Assembly: GCF_003074055.1 (NCBI RefSeq)
Contig: NZ_CP029043.1
Coordinates: forward strand, 7,184,501-7,248,500
Reading direction: 5' to 3'
DNA length: 64,000 nt
Source of the DNA: Streptomyces nigra
Lineage (GTDB): Bacteria; Actinomycetota; Actinomycetes; Streptomycetales; Streptomycetaceae
In this document: positions 19,324 to 27,237 of the stretch, piece by piece
How the letters are laid out: the number at the start of each line of letters is the position of its first letter
Position numbering within the stretch: position 1 is the stretch's first letter
Position numbers and translations under genes: made by a program
The notes under the pieces: model-generated
Seen by the model: only the letters and a program-made list of their open reading frames with translations
Databases searched by the model: none
What the model was told of the DNA's origin: nothing

Positions 19324-19950
19324 ATGACTTCCATCGACTTCGTCACCCTCGAGGTGGCCGACCCGGCCGCCGCCGAACGCTTCTACACCACCGCCTTCGG
19401 ACTGACCGGCCAGCTCCGGCTCCGGGCCGCCGAGTCGCCCAGCACCGGCTTCCGCGGCTTCACCCTGTCGCTGGTCGTGGCCCAGCCCGCCGACGTCGAC
19501 GCCCTCGTGGACGCGGCGGTGGAGGCGGGCGCCACGACCCTGAAGCCCGCCGCCAAGTCGCTGTGGGGCTACGGCGGTGTCGTCCAGGCGCCCGACGGGA
19601 CGATCTGGCAGGTGGCCTCCTCGTCCAAGAAGAACACCGGCCCGGCCACCCGGGACTTCCAGGAGATCGTGCTGCTGCTCGGCGTCGAGGACGTCAAGGC
19701 CAGCAAGCAGTTCTACGTCGACCACGGCCTCGTGGTGGGCAAGAGCTTCGGCGGCAAGTACTGCGAGTTCGACACCGGCACCGGCCCGGTCAAGCTGGCG
19801 CTCTACAAGCGCCGGGGCCTCGCCAAGGTCGCCGGTGTCTCCCCCGAGGGCACCGGCTCCCACCGGCTGGCCATCGCGAGCTCCGCCGGCCCCTTCACCG
19901 ACCCGGACGCCTTCGAGTGGAAGACGGCGGACGTCAACGCGGAGCGGTGA
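19324..19950 (+). CDS. Two-domain VOC (glyoxalase-like) protein
   Basis: 208 residues forming two tandem glyoxalase-like halves: DFVTLEVADPAAAERFYTTA at the start and EIVLLLGVEDVKASKQFYVD in the middle. The second half ends with YKRRGLAKVAGVSPEGTGSH. Proteins of this type are annotated as glyoxalase/bleomycin-resistance-like and are usually of unknown activity. No metal-ligand set could be confirmed. It stands alone, convergent with the NAD kinase gene. Confidence 0.83.
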   Translation: MTSIDFVTLEVADPAAAERFYTTAFGLTGQLRLRAAESPSTGFRGFTLSLVVAQPADVDALVDAAVEAGATTLKPAAKSLWGYGGVVQAPDGTIWQVASSSKKNTGPATRDFQEIVLLLGVEDVKASKQFYVDHGLVVGKSFGGKYCEFDTGTGPVKLALYKRRGLAKVAGVSPEGTGSHRLAIASSAGPFTDPDAFEWKTADVNAER

Positions 19951-19971
19951 CCCGGTCCGGGATGGATCGGT

Positions 19972-21045
19972 TCAGGGCGCGCGCGGGGGGCCCTCCGGGG
20001 CCGTCAGCAGGGCGAGGTGCGCGATGTCGCCCGGGGGCGGTGTGGTCACGGACCACAGCGGGGCGGCCGACCCGTCGGCGACGGCGGCCGGAGCGTCGGT
20101 CAGGTTCATCCGCTCCCGCAGCCGCCCGTAGAAGTCCATCGGCCCCAGCCGTACGGCCCGCAGCCGGCGCTGCGCGGCGTACACGCCGATCCAGTCGCCC
20201 GGGCCCAGCACACCGCGCAGCTGGCCGTCGATGCTGACCGCCGCCTGCCCGGACCGCTCCAGGATGCGCAGCCCGACCGGCTCGTCCGGCGCGGTGACGA
20301 CGGACCGGTCGAACGTCATGTGCGGGGCGACGGGCGTGAAGACGAGGGCCTCCGCGCGGGGCGAGACGACCGGACCTCCGGCCGCGAAGCTGTAGGCGGT
20401 CGAGCCCGTCGGCGTCGCCACCAGCAGGGCGTCCGCCGAGTAGGACGCCAGCAGCCGGCCCGAGACGTACACGCCCACCGACACCTGCCGGTCGCGGGCG
20501 AGCTTCTCCAGCACCACGTCGTTGAGCGCCGTCACGTCCAGGGGGACGCCCCAGTCCTCGTCGACCCTGCAGTCCGTACGCACCCGGGGCGGCGGCAGGA
20601 GCGGGCCGCGGCCGTACTCCATCAGGGCCTCCATGCCGGACGGGATCTCCAGGAGGCGGGAGGCGCGCAGGGCGAGCAGGAGGCGGCTGTCGATGTCGAA
20701 GCGCTCCTCCCGCACCGCGTCCAGCGCCGACCGCATGGCCGCCGCCGACACCTCGGTCAGGAACCCCACCCGTCCCAGGTCCACGCCGAGCACGAGGGCG
20801 TCGTTCTCGGCGGCGAGCCGGGCGCCCCGCAGGAACGTGCCGTCCCCGCCCAGCGTGACGATGAGGTCGGGGTCACCGGCGGCCTCCACCTCGTCACGGG
20901 CGTTGTGCCGGCCGCCCTCGTGCCATACGTCGATATCGACGCACGGCACACCCAGCTCGGCGCACCAGGCACGGACCGCGGCGGCCGCGTCGACGGCCTC
21001 CGGACGCCCTCCGTGCACCACCAGTCCCACGCGGTTCACCGTCAC
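19972..21045 (-). CDS. nadK: NAD kinase
   Basis: 357 residues. It phosphorylates NAD to NADP in the cytosol. The family motif LIVTLGGDGTFLRGARLA is at residues about 62-79, the second motif VATPTGSTAYSFAAGGP near 215, and the C-terminal IDGQL segment is present. The sequence has a central extension (about residues 105-165) compared with compact bacterial enzymes. It is not next to a recN/tlyA cluster, where the principal actinobacterial ppnK usually sits, so this may be a second NAD kinase. Confidence 0.92.
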   Translation of the reverse strand: MTVNRVGLVVHGGRPEAVDAAAAVRAWCAELGVPCVDIDVWHEGGRHNARDEVEAAGDPDLIVTLGGDGTFLRGARLAAENDALVLGVDLGRVGFLTEVSAAAMRSALDAVREERFDIDSRLLLALRASRLLEIPSGMEALMEYGRGPLLPPPRVRTDCRVDEDWGVPLDVTALNDVVLEKLARDRQVSVGVYVSGRLLASYSADALLVATPTGSTAYSFAAGGPVVSPRAEALVFTPVAPHMTFDRSVVTAPDEPVGLRILERSGQAAVSIDGQLRGVLGPGDWIGVYAAQRRLRAVRLGPMDFYGRLRERMNLTDAPAAVADGSAAPLWSVTTPPPGDIAHLALLTAPEGPPRAP

Positions 21046-21114
21046 CGTTGCCTCCAGAGTCTCGTGGCCCCGGCCGGGGCCGCGGATGCGGGCGAGCGGC
21101 CTGTGAGGCGGAGC

Positions 21115-21399
21115 CTAGGAATGGGCCACGACCTCACCGGCCGTCACCAGGGGCGCCTGTGGGAGCAGCTCGGCCAGCCGCTCCCGTACGAAGCCGGCGG
21201 CACGGGCCGTCGATTCCTCGGCGCCCGCCCGGTCCTCGAAGACGCCCGTCGACAGCATCACGCCGCCACCGGCGTCGACCCAGTAGTAGGCCACGAACCC
21301 GGGGACCCGGCGCAGGATCGGCACGAACTCCTCCCCGACCCGGCGTCCCGCCTCCGCCGGATCGGTCACCCCTTCGTACCGCCGCACCACTGCGTACAT
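21115..21399 (-). CDS. ABM-like dimeric alpha/beta-barrel protein
   Basis: A 94-residue protein with the ferredoxin-like repeat of antibiotic-biosynthesis-monooxygenase-type domains: MYAVVRRYEGV, a helix, then FVAYYWVDAGGGVMLSTGVFED, and a helix with FVRERLAELL. GGAGGAGAG just before ATG 21399 decides the start. Such small proteins form dimeric barrels that bind small hydrophobic ligands or haem, or mediate quinone oxidation; no role is evident here. Confidence 0.75.
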   Translation of the reverse strand: MYAVVRRYEGVTDPAEAGRRVGEEFVPILRRVPGFVAYYWVDAGGGVMLSTGVFEDRAGAEESTARAAGFVRERLAELLPQAPLVTAGEVVAHS

Positions 21400-21538
21400 G
21401 CCCACTCTCCTCCAGGTCGTGAGGCCGGTCCGCAGACGCCGTACCCGCCGCCGCCCGGGCGACGGGCCCGGGCGGGCGTAAATCACCGGAAAGACCCCGG
21501 AGGCTGGTCCGTTCGGAGGCGGCGGGCGGTGTGGAGAG

Positions 21539-22231
21539 TCAGTCCGCCTGCTCCGGGGCGGCCTCGGTGGGCGCGGACGGCTCGGCCGCCGTGTCGGGGA
21601 CGGTGTAGAAGACGGACCGCCCCTGCTTGCTGCGGTGCGCCTGATTCCGGGCGACGAGCCCTTCGAGCGTGCTGCGCACCACCGTCGCCTTCACGCCGCG
21701 CTCGGGGTGCTGCTCGGCCAGCGCCGAGGTGATCTCGGCGGCGGAGCGGGGCTCCTGGTGAGCGGCCAGATGGTCGCGCACGAGTTCGACGAGTGACGGG
21801 GAGGACGGGGTGGACGAGTCGGCCGCTTCGGCGGCTGTGGTGGTGGACTTCGTGGCCTTCTTGGTGCCGCTCCGCTTGCGGTTCGTGGCGGCGGCCTTGC
21901 CCTTCGCCCGCTTGGCCGGGCGCGTCGGCTTCGTCCGCTCGGCCGGGCCGGACGCCTTCGTACGCCGGGCGGCACGCGGTGCGGGCACGGCGGCGACGGC
22001 CTCCTGCTCGGCCTCCTCGGCCGTCCCGGCGGACTCCTGCGGGGCTCCGATCGCCCGCTGGATGTTCTCCAGGACGGCCTGATCGTGCCGCAGGGCGGCC
22101 AACTGCCCCTGCAACGCCTCGATCTCACCGGCGATGCGGTCCTGTTCCTTGCGGTTGCGCTCCAGGTCGGCCGTCACCTGTGCGCTGTACTGCGAGGTCA
22201 ACTCGGTGACCGTGGTGCTGTTTCCGGACAT
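21539..22231 (-). CDS. Putative DNA-binding protein with basic linker and winged helix
   Basis: A 230-residue protein in three parts. Residues about 10-65 are helical with coiled-coil character (ADLERNRKEQDRIAGEIEAL). Residues about 85-135 are rich in Lys, Arg, Ala and Pro (TKPTRPAKRAKGKAAATNRK), like histone H1 tails. Residues about 145-215 look like a winged-helix domain (SLVELVRDHLAAHQEPRSAA, GLVARNQAHRSKQGRSVFYTV). The acidic/Pro C-terminus is flexible. This suggests a nucleoid-associated or regulatory protein that oligomerises through the coiled coil; I cannot assign a named family. Confidence 0.68.
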   Translation of the reverse strand: MSGNSTTVTELTSQYSAQVTADLERNRKEQDRIAGEIEALQGQLAALRHDQAVLENIQRAIGAPQESAGTAEEAEQEAVAAVPAPRAARRTKASGPAERTKPTRPAKRAKGKAAATNRKRSGTKKATKSTTTAAEAADSSTPSSPSLVELVRDHLAAHQEPRSAAEITSALAEQHPERGVKATVVRSTLEGLVARNQAHRSKQGRSVFYTVPDTAAEPSAPTEAAPEQAD

Positions 22232-22443
22232 GACGCGTGGCACCTCTCTCTACGTGTCCCTGTCGCGGACACCGGGTCCGCACGTATTGCGAAATCTAAC
22301 GCGTGAAACGCGGATAGGGCGGTCGCGCGTCGTTCGATCGATTGCCAACGCACAGGGTCGAGGCGCTGCTTCGCGCCCCGCCGGGCCGATTCCACCCCTT
22401 TCCCGGAGCCCTGCGGCACGGCTGCTTTCAGCCAGAAGGGAAT

Positions 22444-22464
22444 CTGGTCCAACCAGTTGACCAG
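22444..22464. promoter_or_regulatory. Putative GntR operator
   Basis: CTGGTC at 22444-22449 and GACCAG at 22459-22464 are exact inverted 6-bp arms within 21 bp. The site ends 22 bp before the GntR start codon. GntR-family regulators commonly bind such dyads in their own promoters, so autoregulation is likely. Confidence 0.55.
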
Positions 22465-22486
22465 TGACGGTGGCCGCTGACACGGT

Positions 22487-23221
22487 GTGGCCATGACAGA
22501 GCAGCGCATCCGCCGAGAGGCGGTCTCCGACCAGTTGTTCACGCTGCTCCGGGACCGGGTCCTCAGCGGCGCCCTGGCCCCCGGCACCGCGCTCACCGCC
22601 GAGCGCGACCTGGCCGCGGAGTTCGGAGTGAACCGGCACGCGGTACGGGAGGCGGTGAAGCGGCTCCAGCAGGCAGGGCTCGTCGAGGTCAGCCACGGCG
22701 GACGCACCCGGGTCCTCGACTGGCGGCGCACGGCCGGCCTGGACCTCGCCCTGCAACTCGCCCACACCGACGGCCTGTCAGCGTCCTACGACCTCAGCCG
22801 CGACATCCTCGAGATGCGGGCGTCCATCGGCGCGGACGCGGCCCGGCTGTGCGCCGCGCGCTGCACCGAGCGGACGGCGTCCGAGGTCGTGGGCGCGGCG
22901 GCGGCCTACGCCCATCGCGGCCCGGATCTCGCCGATCTGGCGGCGGCGGACGTGGCGTGGTGGCGCCTGATCGTGGAGGGCTCCGAGAACATCGCCTATC
23001 TGCTGGCCTTCAACACGCTGGTCGCCGACCGCTTCACCGCCGGCGAGGTGCCGGTCGAACTGCGCGCGACCGAACTGCTGGACATGGCCGGGCACATGAA
23101 GCTGGCCGCGCTGATCGCCTCGCGCGACGAAAAGGGCGCCGAGGCGGCGGCCCGCGCCCTGCTGGCCCGCAGTGTCCCCGCCGCCCACCCCACCCGGGAG
23201 CCCGAAGGAGGTCCGGCGTGA
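22487..23221 (+). CDS. GntR family transcriptional regulator (FadR/FCD type)
   Basis: A regulator of about 244 residues. The N-terminal winged helix includes TLLRDRVLSGALAPGTALT and the recognition region RDLAAEFGVNRHAVREAVKRL. The C-terminal FCD-like helical domain (about residues 80-235) senses the effector, with DILEMRASIGADAARLC at its start and a C-terminal HMKLAALIASRDE helix. The start is GTG 22487 or ATG 22493, only two codons apart. It overlaps the sterol desaturase gene by GTGA, so that gene is a strong candidate target or partner; FadR-type regulators often respond to acyl-CoA or organic acids. Confidence 0.88.
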   Translation: MAMTEQRIRREAVSDQLFTLLRDRVLSGALAPGTALTAERDLAAEFGVNRHAVREAVKRLQQAGLVEVSHGGRTRVLDWRRTAGLDLALQLAHTDGLSASYDLSRDILEMRASIGADAARLCAARCTERTASEVVGAAAAYAHRGPDLADLAAADVAWWRLIVEGSENIAYLLAFNTLVADRFTAGEVPVELRATELLDMAGHMKLAALIASRDEKGAEAAARALLARSVPAAHPTREPEGGPA

Positions 23222-24051
23222 TACCCGCCGTCGTCTACGCCATCCCCGCGTTCGTCCTGCTGGTCGCCGTGGAGGCGCTGTCGTACCGCTTCCTGCCGGA
23301 CGACGACGAACGCGGCTACGAGGTCCGCGACACCGCGACGAGCATGTCGATGGGCGCGGGCAGCCAGGTCATCGCCCTGCCGTGGAAGGCGGTGGTGATC
23401 GTCGCCTACGCCGCCCTCTACAGCGTGGCGCCCTGGCAGTTGTCGCCCGGGTCGGTGTGGACCTGGGTGCTGCTCTTCTTCGCCGAGGACCTGGCCTATT
23501 ACTCCTTCCACCGCGCACACCACCGGGTGCGGCTGCTGTGGGCGAGCCATGTGGTCCACCACTCCAGCGTGCGGTTCAACCTGTCGACGGCGTTGCGGCA
23601 GAGCTGGACGCCGATGAGCGGGCTGCCGTTCTGGATGCCGCTCGCGCTGCTCGGCATCCCGCCGTGGATGATCCTGCTGCAGCAGTCGATCAGCCTGATC
23701 TACCAGTTCTTCCTGCACACCGAGCGCGTGGACCACCTGTGGCGCCCGATCGAGTTCGTCTTCAACACGCCGTCCCACCACCGCGTCCACCACGGCTCCA
23801 ACAACGTCTATCTGGACCGCAACTACGGCGGCATCCTGATCATCTGGGACCGTCTGTTCGGGACGTTCCAGCCGGAGGGCGAGCGCGTCGTGTACGGCCT
23901 GACGAAGAACATCGACACGTACAACCCGCTGCGCGTCGCCTTCCACGAGTACGCGGCCACCTGGCACGACATCCGGACGGCCACCCGCTGGCGCGACCGA
24001 GCGGGCTACGCGTTCGGCCCACCGGGGTGGGCCCCGCAGCCCAGGCACTGA
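23218..24051 (+). CDS. Sterol desaturase/fatty acid hydroxylase family membrane enzyme
   Basis: A 277-residue integral membrane di-iron enzyme. Hydrophobic helices lie at residues about 3-20, 50-75 and 135-160. The three histidine boxes that bind the iron pair are seen as HRAHH near residue 100, HVVHHSS near 112 and HHRVHHGSNNVYLD near 186, followed by FGTFQPE. Members hydroxylate or desaturate lipids, carotenoids or sterols. The GTG start overlaps the stop of the GntR gene, implying translational coupling and lipid-responsive control. The specific lipid is unknown. Confidence 0.9.
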   Translation: MIPAVVYAIPAFVLLVAVEALSYRFLPDDDERGYEVRDTATSMSMGAGSQVIALPWKAVVIVAYAALYSVAPWQLSPGSVWTWVLLFFAEDLAYYSFHRAHHRVRLLWASHVVHHSSVRFNLSTALRQSWTPMSGLPFWMPLALLGIPPWMILLQQSISLIYQFFLHTERVDHLWRPIEFVFNTPSHHRVHHGSNNVYLDRNYGGILIIWDRLFGTFQPEGERVVYGLTKNIDTYNPLRVAFHEYAATWHDIRTATRWRDRAGYAFGPPGWAPQPRH

Positions 24052-24113
24052 GCGCGGGTGGCCGTATCCGAAGGGATTCCCGGTCACGCCCTGACCGGCT
24101 CCCCGCGCTTGTC

Positions 24114-24542
24114 TCAGGGCGTGAGGACGACCTTCTCGCAGTGGTCCTTCTTGTTCTTGAACAGGTCGTGGCCGGTCGGCCCCTCGGTCAGGGGCAGCCG
24201 GTGGGTGATGATCCGGGTCGGATCGATCTTGCCCTGCCCGATCATGCCGAGCAGCGGCCGCGTGTACTTCTGCACGTGGCACTGCCCGGTCCGCAGGGTC
24301 GGCGACCTGTTCATCCAGGCGCCCGCCGGGAACTTGTCGATCATCCCACCGTAGACGCCGATGACCGAGACCACGCCGCCGCTCCGGCACGACATGATGG
24401 CCTGGCGCAGGGCGTGGCGGGCGGCCACCGGCAGGGGAGACGGGACCTCGGGCTGTCCGGTGAGTTCCCCGTCGTTCGATGCCGCGCGCGTCACCGCAAG
24501 CGCCGTTGCGCCGCCGTCGACCTGCGCCGCGGGGGAGTCCAC
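24114..24542 (-). pseudogene. C-terminal remnant of a zinc-dependent formaldehyde/alcohol dehydrogenase
   Basis: The last 100 or so residues of an open frame (plus positions 24114-24422) match the C-terminus of the roughly 390-residue glutathione-independent formaldehyde dehydrogenase-like zinc ADH family: ALRQAIMSCRSGGVVSVIGV, ITHRLPLTEGP, then DHCEKVVL. The catalytic zinc ligands and the dinucleotide-binding GxGxxG of the N-terminal two thirds are absent. The 40 residues before the match are unrelated and low in complexity. I read it as a decayed gene whose 5' part was lost when the region next to the LacI gene was rearranged. Confidence 0.75.
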
Positions 24543-24573
24543 GGTTGCCTCCCACCCCGCCCCGGCCCTAGGG

Positions 24574-24587
24574 TGAATGCGCTTTCA
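24574..24587. promoter_or_regulatory. LacI-type operator upstream of the LacI-family gene
   Basis: TGAATGCGCTTTCA is a 14-bp near-palindrome centred on CG with one mismatched pair. It matches the classical catabolite-responsive consensus TGWAARCGYTWWCA at 13 of 14 positions. It is set in a wider GAATG/CATTC dyad (24575-24590). It lies 65 bp upstream of the regulator start, the expected place for an autoregulatory site. Confidence 0.72.
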
Positions 24588-24651
24588 TTCGTAGGTCGGC
24601 GCCTTGCGCGACCAGCAAGGACAGGGGAACGACCATGGAGGGCGCCGCATC

Positions 24652-25749
24652 GTGAACGCCGCACCCACGGTGTACGACGTCGCCGAGCGCTCCGGCGTGT
24701 CCATCGCGACCGTGTCCCGGGTCTACCGCAACCCCGACTCCGTACGGGCCGCCACACGCGAACGCGTCCTGGCCGCCGCCCGCGAGCTCGGCTATGTGCC
24801 CAGCGGCAACGCCCGCGGCCTCGCCAGTCGGTCGACCGGCGTGCTCGGCCTGTGCTTCCCCGACTACGCGGACCCGGACACCGCGGACATCGACGACGAC
24901 GACGCGGCGATGCTCTACTCCGACCAGATCATCCGCGGCATGGAACGCGCCGCCCGGCGCCACGGCTACGCCCTGCTGATCGCCGCCTCCCTCGAAGGCG
25001 GCCCCGAGAGCCTGGTCGCCAAGGTCGCCGGCCGCGTCGACGGATTCGCGGTGCTGGCGCGGACCGTGCCGACCGAGGAGCTGGAGGTCATCTCCCGGCG
25101 TCAGCCCGTCGTCATGCTCGCCGGACCGCGTGCCGACCCGTCCCTGGACCACCTCGACCATGTGGAGGTGGCCAACGAGGACGGCCAGTACGAACTGACC
25201 CGGCACCTCCTGCACGACCACCGGCTGCGCCGCCTCGCGTACGTCGGCGTCGACGACACGTCGCCGGATGTCGAGGCCCGCTTCCGGGGCTTCCGCCGGG
25301 CCTGCGCCGAGGCCGGAGTCGACACCGGGACGGAGCCCGCGCTGCGGATGCCGATGATGACGCAGGCGGAGGGTGCCCGTGCGGCCGACCTGCTGTGCGA
25401 CAGCGACACCGACACCGACGGCGAGCGGCCCGAGGCGTTCGTCTTCGCCAACGACCAGATGGCCGTGGGCGCCCTCCAGGCCCTCGAACGGCGCGGCGTA
25501 CGGGTCCCGGACGACGTTGTCGTCACCGGCTTCGACGGCATCCCCCTCAGCCGTCTGGTCCGGCCCTCCCTCACGACGGTCCGCCAGCCGATGGTGCGCC
25601 TCGGCGAGCAGGCCGCCGAGCTGCTGATCGGCCGCCTGCGCGGCCAGAGCGGCGACGAGCCGGTGTCCCTGGTCCTGCCGGTCAGCGTCGCCCGTCGCGA
25701 AAGCTGCGGCTGCGCCGGCACGGGGACGGGGACGTTCGGCGCTGTCTGA
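24652..25749 (+). CDS. LacI family transcriptional regulator
   Basis: 365 residues. The helix-turn-helix and hinge are VYDVAERSGVSIATVSRVYR and LAAARELGYVPSGNARGLAS at residues 6-60. The periplasmic-binding-like effector domain follows (TGVLGLCFPDYADP, VFANDQMAVGALQAL, FDGIPLSRLVRPSLTTVRQP). The DNA-contacting hinge carries N-A-R-G-L-A. GTG 24652 is preceded by GGAGGG and gives the canonical N-terminus. No intact sugar transport genes adjoin it: the left neighbour on the opposite strand is a decayed dehydrogenase and the right is a hypothetical gene, so its regulon must be elsewhere or has been lost. Confidence 0.92.
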   Translation: MNAAPTVYDVAERSGVSIATVSRVYRNPDSVRAATRERVLAAARELGYVPSGNARGLASRSTGVLGLCFPDYADPDTADIDDDDAAMLYSDQIIRGMERAARRHGYALLIAASLEGGPESLVAKVAGRVDGFAVLARTVPTEELEVISRRQPVVMLAGPRADPSLDHLDHVEVANEDGQYELTRHLLHDHRLRRLAYVGVDDTSPDVEARFRGFRRACAEAGVDTGTEPALRMPMMTQAEGARAADLLCDSDTDTDGERPEAFVFANDQMAVGALQALERRGVRVPDDVVVTGFDGIPLSRLVRPSLTTVRQPMVRLGEQAAELLIGRLRGQSGDEPVSLVLPVSVARRESCGCAGTGTGTFGAV

Positions 25750-25770
25750 GGCCCCCGCCCCCTCGGGCGG

Positions 25771-26115
25771 CTAGAGACCGAGCAGGCGTTGCGTGATCTC
25801 GCGGTACTGCCTCAGCGCGAGGTGCAGTTCGGTGGACTGGGTCTCCGGGTCGTGGTCCTGCCAGCCCTCGCGGAGGGCCCGCCGTTGCTCGGCCAGGGCT
25901 TCCATGAGCTGTGCCGTGGTCTCGTCGAAGGCGGCTTCGGCTTCCTCCAGTGACTCCACCGGAGCGTCCGGGAAGGTGTTGAGGGCCCGCCCGAGGCGCC
26001 GGGCGATCCTGTCCCGCTCGTCCGAGGGGAACAGGGGTGCCGGGCCGGGCGAGCGACGCTCCGCGCGACCGCGGGGCCCGTCCGCCGGCTGTTGGGCGCG
26101 TGTCTGGTCGTACAT
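25771..26115 (-). CDS. Hypothetical helical protein, 114 residues
   Basis: A soluble protein with a basic, Pro-rich N-terminus (residues 1-30) and a long helical part rich in Ala, Glu and Arg (ESLEEAEAAFDETTAQLMEA, then LHLALRQYREITQRLLGL). I recognise no family. It converges on the LacI gene and opens the island of small DUF5994-associated genes, diverging from the next gene cluster. Confidence 0.6.
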   Translation of the reverse strand: MYDQTRAQQPADGPRGRAERRSPGPAPLFPSDERDRIARRLGRALNTFPDAPVESLEEAEAAFDETTAQLMEALAEQRRALREGWQDHDPETQSTELHLALRQYREITQRLLGL

Positions 26116-26461
26116 CTAGGTCCGCTTTCCTGTGCGTTGTGCCGGACGCCGGAGCGGCGTGGCGTCGAGCCGTGCCGCCGTCGACGTCCGGCGGTGATCC
26201 ATGAGGTGCGCGATGCCGCGTGCGAGGCGAAGCAGACGCGGTCGCCGCACCGCCGGGAGTACCGTGGGGACGACGAGGCCCTTTCGTATGCCGGAACTCC
26301 GACCGGCTCCGGACCGCTCACTCGTGTTCCAGCCCTCGTATTCCAATGGGTCCACCAGACCACATTCCTTCTACGGCGCGCCACCGACTACGGCGCGCCC
26401 CCGTCCTATGGGCAGCCCTTGACTCCGGCCGCGCCATCCGCATCGAGGTCGAGGAGTCCGC
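26116..26461. other. Intergenic region with one copy of the GGAGTA motif
   Basis: No convincing gene was found in these 346 bases; short open frames on both strands show no family similarity. GGGAGTACCGTGG at 26255-26267 matches a motif found before each of the other DUF5994 genes. Base composition drops around 26340-26400, consistent with promoter DNA for the operon that starts at 26462. Confidence 0.5.
26255..26267 (+). promoter_or_regulatory. GGAGTA motif, copy 1 (before the 26462-27183 operon)
   Basis: GGGAGTACCGTGG shares the core GGAGTA followed two or three bases later by TG with sites at 27897-27907 (minus), 28304-28314 and 29023-29033. The distance to the first start codon (about 195 bp) is longer than in the other copies. 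It could be a -10-like element of an alternative sigma factor, or an activator site. Confidence 0.4.
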
Positions 26462-26788
26462 ATGCCGGTCAGCCCTACGCCCTGTACGACGGTCGCACCG
26501 TCGCAGCCCGCACCGCCGCCCCTGCGCCGCGACCGGGCCGCCGAGCTGTCGTCGGCGGCCCTGCCCTCGCTCGGCACGAGCAGGCACGGCCTCCACCATG
26601 CCGACCCCACCAGCGCACGTCACGGCGTCGACCGCGGCCGGCTCGACCCGTCGGCCGCCGGCACCGTCCGCTCGACCGGTTCGGCCGGGCGCACGACGTA
26701 TGCCGGCCCGCCCCGTCACGCATCGACGCCCGCCGCGCCTGACCCCAACCACCAGCCCGCGCACGGCAGTCGGCAGGAGTTCTCATGA
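26462..26788 (+). CDS. Probable small Pro/Ala/Ser-rich protein
   Basis: 108 residues with no recognised domain and disordered composition (TVAPSQPAPPPLRRDRAAEL). Evidence that it is real: a GAGGTCGAGGAG ribosome binding site before the ATG, strongly G/C-biased third codon positions, and a stop codon overlapping the start of the next gene (ATGA at 26785), implying coupling to DUF5994 copy 1. The function is unknown, and it might instead be a leader that only promotes translation of the downstream gene. Confidence 0.5.
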   Translation: MPVSPTPCTTVAPSQPAPPPLRRDRAAELSSAALPSLGTSRHGLHHADPTSARHGVDRGRLDPSAAGTVRSTGSAGRTTYAGPPRHASTPAAPDPNHQPAHGSRQEFS

Positions 26789-27183
26789 CCGCCGCACGAC
26801 AACCCGCGCGTCCCTCCCCGCCCCTGCTCCGTCTGCGCCTGGCGCCCCGGGGCGGTGTGCCCCGGTCGATCGACGGGGCGTGGTGGCCCCGCTCGTACGA
26901 CCTGCTCGCCGAACTTCCCCGTCTGCTCGTCGGGTTGCCGCGCGCGTGGGGGAACATCGCCAGTGTCACCGTCAACGGGGCGACCTGGGCCGCGGTGCCC
27001 GGTCGGATGCTCGTCTCCAACCAGGTCGTGCGGCTGCGCCGGACCCTCACGGCATCCGCCGCACACACCATCGTCCTGCTCGCGCCCGGCCAAGGGCGCT
27101 GGGACCTGCTGGTCGTGCCGCCGGAGACGACCGAGGACGCCGCTGAACCGCTCATGGCGGCCGCGGCGGGCGACCAGGGGTGA
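26785..27183 (+). CDS. DUF5994 family protein, copy 1 (short)
   Basis: 132 residues. The family core is RLRLAPRGGVPRSIDGAWWP near residues 15-35, then RSYDLLAELPRLL, VTVNGATWAAVPGRM and GRWDLLVVPPET near 110. The DGAWWPRS signature is shared by four genes between 26785 and 29733. This copy lacks the C-terminal extension of the others and ends soon after the VPPET motif. DUF5994 has no established function. Translation is coupled to the preceding small gene. It converges on copy 2, leaving 54 bp between the stop codons. Confidence 0.82.
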   Translation: MTAARQPARPSPPLLRLRLAPRGGVPRSIDGAWWPRSYDLLAELPRLLVGLPRAWGNIASVTVNGATWAAVPGRMLVSNQVVRLRRTLTASAAHTIVLLAPGQGRWDLLVVPPETTEDAAEPLMAAAAGDQG

Positions 27184-27237
27184 GACGCGGACCCGTCTGG
27201 TGCCGCCCGGCCCGACCGGACGGCATCGGACGGGCTT

